From NCBI RefSeq assembly GCF_039555335.1, contig NC_092646.1:20419029-20483028 (forward strand): a stretch of 64,000 nt of DNA, in the 5' to 3' direction. The notes under the pieces are model-generated. The model saw only the letters and a list, made by a program, of their open reading frames with translations. It was not told the DNA's origin and ran no database searches. Position 1 is the first letter of the stretch. Each line of letters opens with the position of its first letter. Positions 12,605-26,259 of this stretch are shown here, one piece after another. Source of the DNA: Amphiura filiformis (taxonomy: Eukaryota > Echinodermata > Ophiuroidea > Amphilepidida > Amphiuridae). The translations under genes were made by a program, and so were the position numbers.

Positions 12605-12727
12605 ATATTAATGAATGTACTGCATACACACACAACTGTCACCATCGTGCCGCATGCACCAATACCGTTGGTTCTTTCACATGTAAATGTTATCCTGGCT
12701 ATAATGGAGATGGGATAACATGCACAG
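12605..12727 (+). CDS. Receptor exon: EGF-like domain 1 (calcium-binding type)
   Basis: The 123-base exon is phase 1-1, with acceptor gcaccag and donor gtaaaa. It reads DINEC...CHHRAAC...[11 protein letters not shown]...ITC, with all six cysteines and the D-I-N-E start typical of calcium-binding EGF domains. Such domains form a rod-like extracellular stem. This is the first exon of the gene I can support; the preceding exon must end in phase 1 and donate the G of the Asp codon. Confidence 0.93.
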
Positions 12728-15700
12728 GTAAAACTACTTTATCATCTCTTGAAACTTAATCTTTGAAGTGACTATAAAATTAAACATTTAAGTTAAAATT
12801 AAACATTTCAGTTAAAACGTTGAACAATAAATGATATCCATCTTTACGCATCTGAATAAACCAATTTGAAATGTCTACGCATATTTTGTAGATGCCTGAC
12901 TTTACGTGAAGAAAGTTTCGGTTTGAATAAAATATAGTTCAATCAGTTATTTTCACAAAAATAAGTTGTTTGGAAAGTAACAAAATTAGCCGCGTGTTAT
13001 TATTAATGTTTTTATTAATATAATACGGCATTTCACATGTAAATAAATGAAAAATCCATAGAAAGAATATATGAAACTAAAAAAGTTAAATGATTTTTTG
13101 TACTTTCGTTGGAGGTATAAAGTTAATGTTATATTGAAAGAAACATATCCGACTGCTTGTTTTTTATGTACTAGATATTAATGAATGTACTGCAAACACA
13201 GACAACTGCCATGATGGTGGTGCCACATGCACCAATACCGTTGGTTCCTTCACATGTGCATGTAATGCTGGCTATAGTGGAGATGGAATAACATGCACAG
13301 GTAAGTCTGCTGTATCATCTGTTGAAATTTAATCTTTGAAATGACTATAAAATTAAACATTTCAGTTAAAACGTTGAAAAATAAACGATGTCCATCTTTA
13401 CGTATCTGAATAATCCGATTCGAATTGTTTACGCATAGTTTGTAGATGCCTGACTTTACTTGAGACAGTTTCGCTCAGAATAAAATATAGTTCACAAGAT
13501 TTACGCCAAGTAATTAATCGGATAAATTTGGCGATACTTTTGACCATTATTTCGTCTTCATAGGGTGTTAATTTAAAGCACAGTCTGTGTTTAAAGCCAG
13601 CATTATAGGGCACATGTTGGTTTATCAAAGGTTATAAAATGGCGTTAAATCGCATTTTGTATCTGAACGCTTCGTATATTTCTATACAGATTTGAATGAA
13701 TGTACTTTGGGAACTGATAGTTGCGATATTACAAATGCTGCTTGTGTTAATACCGTCGGGTCATATACGTGTAGGTGTAATACCGGCTATACACATTATA
13801 CAGAAGGTGGAAAATTCTATTTGTACGTGTTTACTTTGTCAAGACCAGCAAAGTTTATTTTTTACATACATCAAACGATGTTGTTATAGTTGCCGCATCA
13901 TGATGCCACTGATTATGATGATAAAAAGTGCACTATAAAGTACTGTGCATAGGAACTATTATGCTAGTATTAAGCAGTTTAGTGCAATATTGCTAGGGAG
14001 ACATGCTGAACTCGATCAAGGCATATAGTAATATCGTCATATGTTTTTTTAGTATATTTAAGGCTTAAAAACCTTTAAGGCCGCTAGCCCGATAGGGTTG
14101 AGGCTGCCGACTTCCATAGTAATGATTTGCAAGTAACGGGAGTTTCAATATAGATGAGACCCGCAAGGCATGAAATCAAGGTGATTGACATGGATGATGT
14201 GCTGTCTGTAAGTATGAAATGGGTGACGAGATGTCTGTAACGAAATTGTGATTCCTTTACAGACAGCCCATCACATCTTTTCTTTATACTTAGAGATAGT
14301 CCGTCATATTTTACCCTTTTTGTTTTAAAAGTACCCTTCACTCTCCGTCATTCTTAAGGCCCAGCCCTATACCGTGGGTTAATTTATAGTTTAAGCTTGA
14401 TGGCTATTGTTACTTTTTAGCCCTGCTGGGCAACCTTCTGGTATTGCGTGCCCCAACCAAAAGGTGCCAGTATCGCCACCAAATTTGCCGGTTTGGTCAT
14501 TTAAAAAGTAGATTTAAAAATGACACAATATAGGTCCTACTTCAAAAATGGGCAATTTTGACACTCTTTTCCAAAATTGTCTGATTGCATCACACGGTGT
14601 ATCTACACAAAGAGTCCCGTATAGGCAGAAGTTTTTGCAAGCGAGTGCGTGAGGAATTTCCCAAAGGTGGACATTTTCCAAGAGTAATTTCCAGTATCTA
14701 AATAGCGCCACCAATCATAAATAGATACATTTTATATCCGAAAAAGCTTTAAAGAATGCTGTGAAAGTGAATAATGTTGTAAATAAGCGGAAATTAAAGT
14801 TGAAAATGACTCAAAAGCATCCGTATACATTAGCATGATACAGCTTTAAGCTGTTAAAGCCTAAAATTGGATTATACATAATGTTTTGTTTGAAAAACTA
14901 ATAAATGGTCACATCAAACAACCGTGCATACTTGTTTGCCCCCTCTGGCGAAAATCCCAGGTACGCCACTGCCTAATTGCCAAGTAAAAAGTAGGAATAA
15001 TTGTAAAAACACACTAGAGGAAAACCTCAAATAAGGTGCTTGAATTAATGGTTGAAGTATTTTTGAGTAAATGTTAGTGATTTAGGTATCTGTACTCTTT
15101 TGGACCTGCTGAATCCAGAAAAGGGCTACCACTTGTTATTTTGAATCTATGACCTTAAAGTGACCCTCAAAATGACCCCATGGGATTGTACAAAGGCCAA
15201 AAATTAAACATGCGCCGATTTTGCTCAAATTACAAACCAGAGAAATATAAATTGTGTGCGTGTCCTTCCCGTGGTTGCAGAGTTATGTGCCAAAAAAGGG
15301 TCGAAGGTCAATTTTAAATTTGTACAAATGTCACCAATTAAGCACTGATTTACAAAAAATGTTGGACAAAATTATTTGTCTAGCTTCAGGCAGTGAGAAT
15401 AGGATATATTTCCACTATCTGTGATGTATACACGCAAATAAATTCATTAGGATTGTCAATAAAATAGATCATTCAGAGATTCTTTTGTACAAATCCAAAA
15501 TTTCATGTTAAGTACCTCAATAGCTCTCAATGACAGTTTCGTGCTAAGACTTTCTCAAATTGACTGTCCTTCGACGACTGCCTCCTGTTGGAGCTGACGT
15601 AAGTAGGCTGACTGTTAAGAGTTGGTCGTAAATATGCTGAAGAAAGTAGTTCCCTTCGTCTCTATTAAGTGTTCTTATCCTTTATGGCTTTCTTTATATG

Positions 15701-18700
15701 TCTTCTCTTTCTGTTCTATAATACTCCTCCCATCTAATATCACGTTTATCCTCTGCGAAGAGATCTGTTATCGCGGATTTATTAACTTCCCCTGACATTT
15801 TATGTTCGTTGAGTCTAGTTTCAAATAGTCTAGCTGTTTCTCCAATGTATGTTTTATCCCAACGGAGGCATAGCATCTCATATACACAGTCAGAGGTTTA
15901 TTTGACGTCTCGCTTAATGTCTTTAGGGTGTACTTAGATGTTAAAAGGTAGTATTACCGTGCATCTTGAAGACCAGCCTCACGCTTGTGATTGAGTAACC
16001 GTGGCCGGATATTTTCCCTTAGCTTTTTCGATTGACTGCCTTAGCATGCTTAGAGCTCCTTAGGGTTTTCAGACTAATCGGACCAATCAGATTTCTTGTT
16101 ACGAGTGCCTGAATTTTCGTGGTATTTTGTTTTCTGCCCGTTTTTGATTGAAGCAGTCTAGTTCGTTCCGTAACTAGTCGTTGTCTGGACAGCTGCATCT
16201 GATCAGGCCTTTGCTCTGCAAGGGTCCAACATGTTTCACATGGTGATTACCGTCTGGACCCTACCTTTTTGTTAGTTTCACTGGTTGTGTCGGACAATAT
16301 TAGAAGTGTTTTACCCCAGTTGGGAATTTACGATCAAAATCATCAAATCATTTGACCAGACTCTTTTACCACCTTTTTGTTCTAGTTTTTTTGTCCTGCC
16401 TTGCCACGGGGGCGTAGCTTTGCCAGCCAAGCTTTTTTTCCCGTGGCCATATAACCCAGCCATACATGTATAACTGTTCGCATGATGACGCAATCGCATC
16501 ACGTGGGATACCTACCCGTGCCTATATTTTGTGACACTTCTCCCTTCGCCATACATAAATTCTCCCAGTCACATTTCCCAAATATGAATTTCCCCCTAAT
16601 ATGAAATTTTAAAAAGGAAGTACATTAAGTTGGGCAGAGGTGGGGTTCGAACCCACGCTGCGCCGCTATTATGTATACAGCATTAGTGCGCTTAGGAGTG
16701 AGTGAGGGGGTAGCGGTGTGTGGGGTGAGTGTGGAGATAAGATTAGTTAAGGGGTTTGCTTTTATAATTATGTGCAATATAATATATTATGTTTTTCTTA
16801 TGCTTATTTGATGCTTATTTGGGATTTAACAGGGGGTTATCTTTCATAATTATGTGCAATATAATATTTTATGTTTTTCTTATGCTTATTTCTTGTTATA
16901 ATGTATATATTTTAATAACTTTTATGTGTAATAATAGTAAATAATTTTGATGTTTAAAGATTGTAAAAAGTAACGCCTGTTGGCTATTTGCCACGAAGTT
17001 ATTTTGAATAAATATGAAATGAAATGAAATGAAATGAAATGAAATGAAATGAAATGAAATGAAATGAAATAAAATTTCAAAAAGGAACCAGGCTTCCCTA
17101 GAATGTGTAATAAATTAGCATTAAAATTTTTATAATTTTAACAGCATTCTTGAACCTCTTGCAGTTTGGTTAGGGTTATTACAATACGGCATTTTACATG
17201 TAGATAAATTAAAAATCCCATTAAAAGAATATGAAATTAATTTCTTAAATTAAAAGTTAAATGACTTTTTGTACTTTCGTTGGAGGAATAAAGTTAATGT
17301 TATATTCAAAGAAACGTATCCGTTTGCTTGTTTTTATGCACCAGATATTAATGAATGTACTGCAAACACAGACAACTGTCACGGTGATGCCACATGCATC
17401 AATGAAATTGGTTCTTTCACATGTGAATGTTATCCTGGCTATAATGGAGATGGAATAACATGCACAGGTAAGTCTACTTTATCATCTGTTGAAGCTGAAT
17501 CTATGAAATGACTATAAAATTCAACATTTCACATTAAACGTTGAACAATAAATGATGTCCATCTTTACGTATCTGAATAATCCGATTCGAAATGTTTACG
17601 CATATTTTGTTGATGCCTGACTTTACTTGAAGAAAGTTTCGGTCAGAATAAAATATAGTTCACAAGATTTACGTCAAATAATTAATCGGATAAATTTGGC
17701 GATACTTTTGATCATTATTTCGTCTTCATAAGGTGTTAATTTAACGCACAGTCTGTATTTAAACCCAACATTATATGTTGGTGGTCCAATCTCAAAATGT
17801 TATAGAATGGCATTAATCGCGTCATATATTTCAATACAAATTTGAATGAATATACTTTGAGTACTGTGATATTACAAAAGCTACTTGTAGCAATACTAAT
17901 ACCGTGGTATCCTCAAATCCGCCAAATCGCACACAAATCCCCAAAATATCGTTTAAATCATCCATATTTTACCCAAGTTACCAAAATCCACTCAAAAACG
18001 TTTTTAAAAAGTCAATGTGTAAATCAGCCCTCCCAAAATGTTATTTACACTTGAAAAAGATCACATAAATTTAGTGGAATTAAATTTATTAAAACACCTT
18101 ACTTTGTGCATTTATTCTTTAAAGAAGTCACTTCGGCAACTACTACTGCCTTTCAAACCACTGAATCTGATGACGTGTCATCGGTATCTCTGACAGCTAC
18201 CATCAAGCAGACTACCAGTTCCCCCTCGACGTCGGCAACTACTACTACTACTACTTTTCACTCCACTCAATCTGATTACACATCGTATGGCTTATCATCG
18301 ACATATCCGACAGCTACCGACCCTATGCCAAGCACTATCTCAAATGTACCTGATTCTTCGAAAGCTACTCAATCCTTTGAGAGCCCCATATCGTCGGAAT
18401 CACATTTATCATCATTAACTTCAACTGGATCATCTACAAAGACCGACGTTACTACGGAGTTCGCATCAAATGAGCCTGTAGATTCTACCACAGAAATTCC
18501 GGACACGTCTGTGTATTCGTCAACAGTGAAACATGACAGCAGTGGACCAAGTTCAACGGAGCACGAAACTGACCACATTCAAGATACTTCATCACTGATA
18601 ACGTCACAATTTATAACCGGAAGCAGTTCAGCTTTGCGTACAGGTACCTCTAAAATCGAAAGTACGTCTGCTAGCACCGCTGACCGAGAGTATGCATATA

Positions 18701-21700
18701 CAGGTTCAGAAACCCAGACATATTCTGATATGAATACAGCAACGGATACCGTATCAGATGATGGAATGACTCAACACGATTTCACCTCAGATGACCCTAA
18801 TACCAATTATGGTGATACAGCTCCAACAGAATCCGATCATATCACTGAAAAAGGGCAAACAAATGAACTTAACCCAATTGAAATGGTTCTTGGATCATGC
18901 GAGAATAATCAAGTATGTATTGCAATAATATTTCTTTGACATTTTCAGAGTCAAATGTTTCACTTTATAGACCCCTAAGGGACTTTTACGCCACCTTTGG
19001 TCTAATGCAGAAAGAACCACGGCTCAGATAAACAAGCTAGCCAGTACTATGATCTCTCCAGTAAGTGGAACACGATCTACACTTAAAAGCATGGTTCCTA
19101 TGATAGAACATACTAGAAGACTTTGGATAGGTTTGTATGAGATAACCAAGACCATTGGATGGGGTCATGTTCCATGTTTCATGAAAATAAATGCTTTGGA
19201 ATGTTTTGTAACGTGGCATAGGTCTGTAAAAATGTTTCTTTCACAATAAATTTGTACTTGTTTTTCTAGCTCTGCAATTCAAAAATAGAAGAACTTGTGC
19301 AATCAAGGGACGAATATGTTTTGGATTATTTCGACATAAACAACATATCTGACACCATAATTGAAGACATGTATTTTGGTAAGTAACATGGAATATCAAA
19401 AGCTGAGCGCATTTTGAACCAATTAAGTCTCATTTCCAATGGTAAAGTTCAATAGCCTCATTCAATTATCATACCTCTTTAGTTGACCTCAACCTGTCGG
19501 TATGATATTGTACACTTAAGGTCAGTTTGTTAGTGCGCTAATATATTGAGGTTAAATAACTTTGTCTTTGGCGATAGGCATAGGTGACATACTACCACGA
19601 AATGAGCATAAGTCGTAAGCTGGTAGTTTCGAGACGCCCTGCCCTGGCTATTGCGTTGGTGTTCTTTGTTCCTTACGCATTTGTTCAAGCCAGTAGTGTA
19701 TGTCTGTATGTCCTTTGTGAATGTGGGCACATTGGGCCATTATTGCAGGACGTACTACTGACAGGTGGCCGGCAAACAAAGAACATAAACAAGATGTCTC
19801 GAAACTACCAAGTTGCGACTTTACGCTCAATTCGTGGTAGCAGGTCACATTGTTATATTCGAGGTTTAACTTAGATCGATCAATAAATACATACATGGTG
19901 GACACATTTTGATTGAGAGATGGATTGGCGCAACTCACTTGTTCTAGATGTGCCCGTAGCCTAATTTATTACAAATATATTTACTCTGTATTACATTCAA
20001 TATTCTTTACTTGTACCAATATGTGTTGTGATGAAATAAAAATTTTAACTGAACTGAGCCATATGACATGTTCACTGGCAGTGGCGTAGTTTCCTTTTTG
20101 ACATGGGGGATGGAGTTGGAAACAAATTCTTGAAGTATAGTCAATCCAGTACCTTTTTTAAGTTTATGGAAAAATTTTGCTATTTGGAAGCTCAACGGAT
20201 GAAATATGTTGTAAAAGTAGAATGAATGCGCGCGAAGCGTGTGAAAATTTGCACTTTTGGGGGCTAAAATGGGCAAATATGACTATGAGGTTAATTCCGT
20301 CAGAAACCCATTATCAGGCGTCAACATTGGAGGGATGATTGTATGGACCATCCCTCTGGCAAAATATTGGGGGGATTTATCCCCCACCCCCCGGATCTAC
20401 GCCTATGGGCACAGTTATATAATTAGCCCCTGGATCTTCTGGAATCGAACCGAACCGAATCGAACCGAATCGAACCGAACTTGCTCGCAATTTTTTGATG
20501 GAGGAGGAAAATGTTCTAGTTTGATTAAAATATCAAAATAACGTTATGAAACAACAACTGTATATTATATGTATTTCCTATTTTTGAATGTCAGATTCCT
20601 ACATATTCAGAGTCCGCATGGAAGATGCAAGTGATACGTACGAAATTGGGAATGACATTGACAACGTCCGATTCGAAGTTTCGATTCCAACGAAGGACTT
20701 TAAATCAGGTAACTTGGAAAAAGTTTTGAAGTTAAAAATGCAAGTTTCTTACCTTGCATTTTCCTCTTTCTGAATGCCAAAAGTAATTTCGACCCATGTT
20801 TATTTTAAGGGCTGGGGTATGAACGTTTGGGCAGTATTTATTTTGGGACATCAGAGCACATAATACGATACTGAATACGAAGAATGTCATTCTGATATCA
20901 AATAATTTTGATTTTTGAAATTCGCAATTTAATACACATTTTATGGCAAATCATTAAAAATTGATATTTTTGATATTTAACAGTACTTGAATTAAACTTT
21001 ATAAATCTGATGATTTACACTTAAAGTGTATGTAGGTGGGATGAAAAGCCGACGATCAATTGAAAATTTTGACCTTTCGTATTGAAGATATGGATTTGTT
21101 TTCCCAAAACACCAAAAAAAAATTAGGTCTTTTTGGGAAAAAAATCCATATCTTCAATATGAAAGGTCAAAATGTTCAATTGACCGTCGGCTTTTCCTCC
21201 CTGCTACATACACTTTAAGAATATATCATTAGATTTATATAATTTACTTCGAGGACTGTTATATATAAAAAATTTGAAAAATATCAAACTTTTTATAATT
21301 TGTCATAGGTCCGAGGTGCTCTCATGTCCCACAAAAAATACTGTCGAAACGCAATAAACGCTCATTTTAGATCCCTTAAAGCCATATTGTATATTTTTCA
21401 AAATTCTGTTTTGTGCAAAAATCAAGACCTTAGGTGCAGCTGCACTTTTGTCAAAATTCGAGATTTTAAATAAAAAGCAGGAACCGTCGTTTTATTATGG
21501 AAATATTAGTTCAACGCGCACATGATGTTCAGACACATCAAAGGTCCGTGCCGTAGTACAACCGACGGGGTGACACGTATTGGCGACATCTGCACTGACT
21601 GGTAGTAAATTCCAGTTTTCTTTGCTTTACCTTAGTTGTCCGGCTCAAAATTAAATGGGGTCATAAGAGAAATACTAGTCTATTTCTTATGGCAATGTTA

Positions 21701-24700
21701 CAACATGGCTTCAAACTTCCAAAAGGTTGTTCTGCGTTACGCGCTATATTAAGTCTCTCTTTATGATGCACATCGTTATGGGCATTTTGGTACGGTTTGG
21801 TAATCTATTTTAACAGGTCACGTCATAGTTGCTTCTGTTCTCAAGTTTGATCGTCCATTGAAGAACTTCTCTGATACAACTCGTCAGATTGCTAGATTTG
21901 GCAGTAAAGTGATATCGATAAACGTTTATGACATCATTACCAAGCTTACTGTTCCATACGAGAGTGACGAACTCTTTAATATTACCTACAAATTGTTATC
22001 GGTAAGTTGGAGAATACAGTAAAAGTAATGACATAGCCGAGCGAGGGTTAACCTCTGTCAGTCGGGATTCGAATTCTGGAGGCTTACATGAGCTGGCAAT
22101 TTACACAGTTGTAAATGGGAGAGGTCTCGGGTCAATGCGTCTAGCTCGACCAACCAGCTGCTCGCATAAGTTGCACCACTGATCGGAAGAAATATTCCAA
22201 TATCGTGGTTTCCATGTCATTCGTGAATGCGGTATTTTGTGCTCATTGGTTTGGTTCGAGTCTGGTAATTTGCCTCATAGTCCAGTATATTCCGGGGTTT
22301 AATGTGCATCCCCCAGGATGTTTTAGGGCCATAAAAGGAAGCTAAAAAATTTGGTTTAGTAGAGTCCTGGGGGATGCATATTAAACCCCGGTATATATAC
22401 TGGACTATGAGGGAAATGGGAGCTGGAGCGGTATACACATTAAACCCCGGTATATACTGGACTATGAGGGAAATGGGAGCGGTCAAGAGTCTAGCCCGAC
22501 CACTCTGTCGTTCATAAAAGTTACACCACTGATTGGAGGAAATATTCCAATTCCATGGTTTTCATGTCATTTTGATTCAAAATGCGGTATTTTGTTCTCA
22601 TTGATCTGGTTCGAGTTTGGTAATTTGCCTCATAGTCCAGTATATACCGGGTTTTAATGCGCATTCCCAAGGATGTTATAGAACCATAAAAGGAAAATAA
22701 AAAGTTGATTTGGTAGAATTCTGGGGTGCACATTAAACCCCCAGTATACTGGACTATATATTAGGAGATGTAAAAGCTTTTCTAAGGACTATTGAGCAAA
22801 TCCGAATATGCCCCAATGGTTTGTTTTCGACAAATTATCCTAAAGCGTTGTAAGGAGCAACAGTGTAATCTACTGGAATAAAATTACACATGCAGTATAA
22901 TACGGTATAAGTGTAGAAGTACTTTATATTTTTCAGGATGCCATTGAAGGTACTGCTGGACCGTCATGTCAATATGTCACATCAACTGGGTAATCGACCG
23001 TTCCTTTTATTAACTTCTTAATAAAATTGTTTTCGGGTAAAATATCAATAACTCAATAACATTTTTTTTACTTATGTAAGACTTATTAACCTACGTTGAA
23101 CTCGTCGTGATTGTTATCTACAGCCTAAAGCGGAAAGTGAAAAGCGCCCTCTTTGGCAATTAAAAAATACCGTTGTGACATGATACTTACATCAACGTCA
23201 AGGGCACAGTCTTAGCTCTCAAATACCGTTTGTTCTGTTCAATTTGCTCTTTCGAGATATGTTTTAGTTAACAACGAAAGGGTAACATCACAATTGTGCC
23301 ACTTTTACTAGGGAATAGGGCTGTACATGTAAATCAATGATAGATGATGCTGATGCCTCTAATGCACTCCTCCCTTCGGGGCTCGTGCATTTACGCATCA
23401 ACACCAGTGCGCGTGCATTATTTTGTTTGTTGTTAAGTAGGCATATCTCGAGATTAAAACAAGCAAATTGAACAAACTAAACGGCATTCGAGAGCTAAGA
23501 CTATGCCCTTGACGTTGATATAAGCATTATGTCACAACGGTATTTTCTAATTGCCAAAGAGGGCGCTTTTTACTTGCAACATTTTTTTGAGACAGGCTGT
23601 ATATCGCTTTGATCTGAATATTTTTCTTTTGCCGTTTGTCTGTTTTAATTAACATTTGTAGGACTTGGTCTGATGATGGTTGTTGGATCACCGACTCGAA
23701 TAAGACTCACGTGACTTGTGGTTGCAATCACATGACTAGCTTTGCAGTTCTGATGCAACTGGTTGATGTAATGTGTTTGAATGTAACATAATAAATGATA
23801 AATTATAGAAACATCAAATGATAAAAATTGTTTTAAAATTTCGCGCAAGACGTTCTGGTACTGGTTGGAAAATTAAAAATGTATTAAGAATTCAATTATT
23901 GTAATAGACCTCAAAATAGCAAATATAATTTTGGTCAGTTCTAATTACATTCGTACAGTCTGTGTTAAAATGATCGGTACCCATCAATTTTGATATTTAT
24001 TGAAAAATCTGCCTCTTCCAAATGCAAGATTAGAAGTTCTGGAAATGGCCAGTAAGTATGACTTGTTATGGCAAATAATCTACAAATTACTGGATCTCAT
24101 GTTGAATTTTGATGTGTCAGACTCATCCATGAACTGATGGGTACCTATCCCGGGGTACCAATCATTTCATTACAGCTTGTAGTATTAATTATATTTCCCA
24201 ATGACTCTTTGTTTTCATTCGTCAGGTTGGTGAAATACCGAGTGTTCATGTCAAGTTGCTGTCGTATATAGGCTACATAACTCTATCCATATCAATACTA
24301 TGCCTGCTGGCAACCATCATACTTTATGTAGTATCCAAGTAAGTACTACATTTGATTGTTATAAATAATGACAGTTTGATTCATTATGTTAGAAAATTAA
24401 TAATACATTTAAGGGGGTACTACACCCATTGATTTTTTTTTTGCATTTTGTTGCATTTTGTGAAGAAATTACAAAACAAAATTGGACAAAGTGGTATGCA
24501 AAATGAAGGGGCAAATCTTCTCGTTTTATTGGTGGCATCGGTATCAATGTAGCTTACATGCTTTTAAAGATAGAAGCCAAAAGGAGTTACATCACTGATA
24601 ATTTAAATTCACTTCATTTTGGAAAGCTTACTATCAACGGATTTCGTTAAAATTTTGGATATATGTTGCTAACACATTAGGGAAATGTGGATATGTAAAA

Positions 24701-26223
24701 TGGGAATAAGTGGTTCCTGATTTCTTTTATGACTTCATGAACTTGGTGCTCCACAACTATCAAAAAAGGAACTGGTTAAAATGCTTCTATTTTCAATGTT
24801 TAGCTATATTTTGTATTTTTAACTTGAGACATTATTTCATCGAAACTTAATTAAGCCATAGGTAACAGGTTACCACAACCATACTACAGCAATGTTGAAA
24901 AAATTGTATTTCTTGTCACCTACACCACCATATTGGGTAGTTTTCCGTAAGCTTAACTTTTGTGATTTTGGTAACTATTTTATATTTATTTGTGAAATCC
25001 ATCTCAACTAGGCATTCTAAATTGTACTCACCATTTACATCCCAAGGTATATTAGTATATCCACCTTGCACTTCTCGATATACACCAGGCACAAAAAGAA
25101 ACTCGTCAGTTATATTCATCCTTGCTGTTCAATAACTTGATAATTTTGGATTATTTTGAAATATATATTTTGTTAATTGGACTTTTCTTTCTCATTTGAC
25201 ACCCTGTTCGTGATCATTGAGCAAGAATTGATCAAGATATACGCCTCCAAACTCTCAAACCCCAAAATGAAAAGTTGCAATTTTAACGATTCAATTGTGC
25301 CTGTTACACTGTGTGCTTTATTGATTGGCCCGTGGTGCTTGTGTGCAATACAACGATGCGTTCCCATTGAAAATCGTTGAAAATGCGACTTTTGATTTTG
25401 GGGTTTGAGGCTTTGGAGGCGCATATCTTGGTCAATTCTTGTTCGTTTTTCACGAACAGGATATCAAATGAGAAAGCAAAGTCCAATTAAGAAAATGTAC
25501 ATTTCAGAATAATCCAAAAATTATCAAGTTATAGAACAGCAAGGATGAATATAACTGACGAGTTTCTTTTTGTGCCTGGTGTATATCCAGTTAAAGACAG
25601 AATCAGTGATGTATCGTTCGAGTCCGGACTCGGACTCGAGTCCACTTTTAGTTGGACTACACTCGGACTTGGTTCGGACTCGGACACAAAAAGACTCGGC
25701 TCGGCTCGGACTCGGACACAAAAGGACTCGGACTCGAAACCGAGTCCGGTCCGAGTCCAGTCCAATTAAATCCATGTAAAGTGAAATGAAATGATTATTT
25801 AAAAATGTCAAAATAGATCTCAAATTTGTTGACTTTACTTATTTGACCACTTTCCAAATTAATTGTGGGGCTGTCAATCTGTGATCTGTCATATTATTGT
25901 TATCATTATTGAAATAATTGATAATCAATTAAATGCATAATTTCATTAAACATTTGGACTATATAAAAATATCTAAGAGTTCTTTCATGGAACTTTCCAA
26001 TCCATAAATTTTAACTCCTGAAAGAGAGAAAAATACACAATGGAGACATGCATCCATGTACATCTCAGCTCCCACTCTGTAAATTGGTACTCATCCACAC
26101 AGGGCTATAGAACAGGGTGTCTGTCAATGCACATTTTGTGTGGGACAAAAGATGTTTAGAATTAAAGGTGAATTTATGTTAGCATTAATTATTATTATTA
26201 TGACAATGATGATAACGATGATA

Positions 26224-26259
<36 letters not shown>

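Noticed and set aside
17842..18054. Plus-strand frame after the dead EGF exon
   Set aside because: No acceptor, wrong frame for EGF, and no domain; treated as chance.
18369..18578. Minus-strand frame opposite the stalk exon
   Set aside because: Shadow of the Ser/Thr-rich coding exon on the plus strand.
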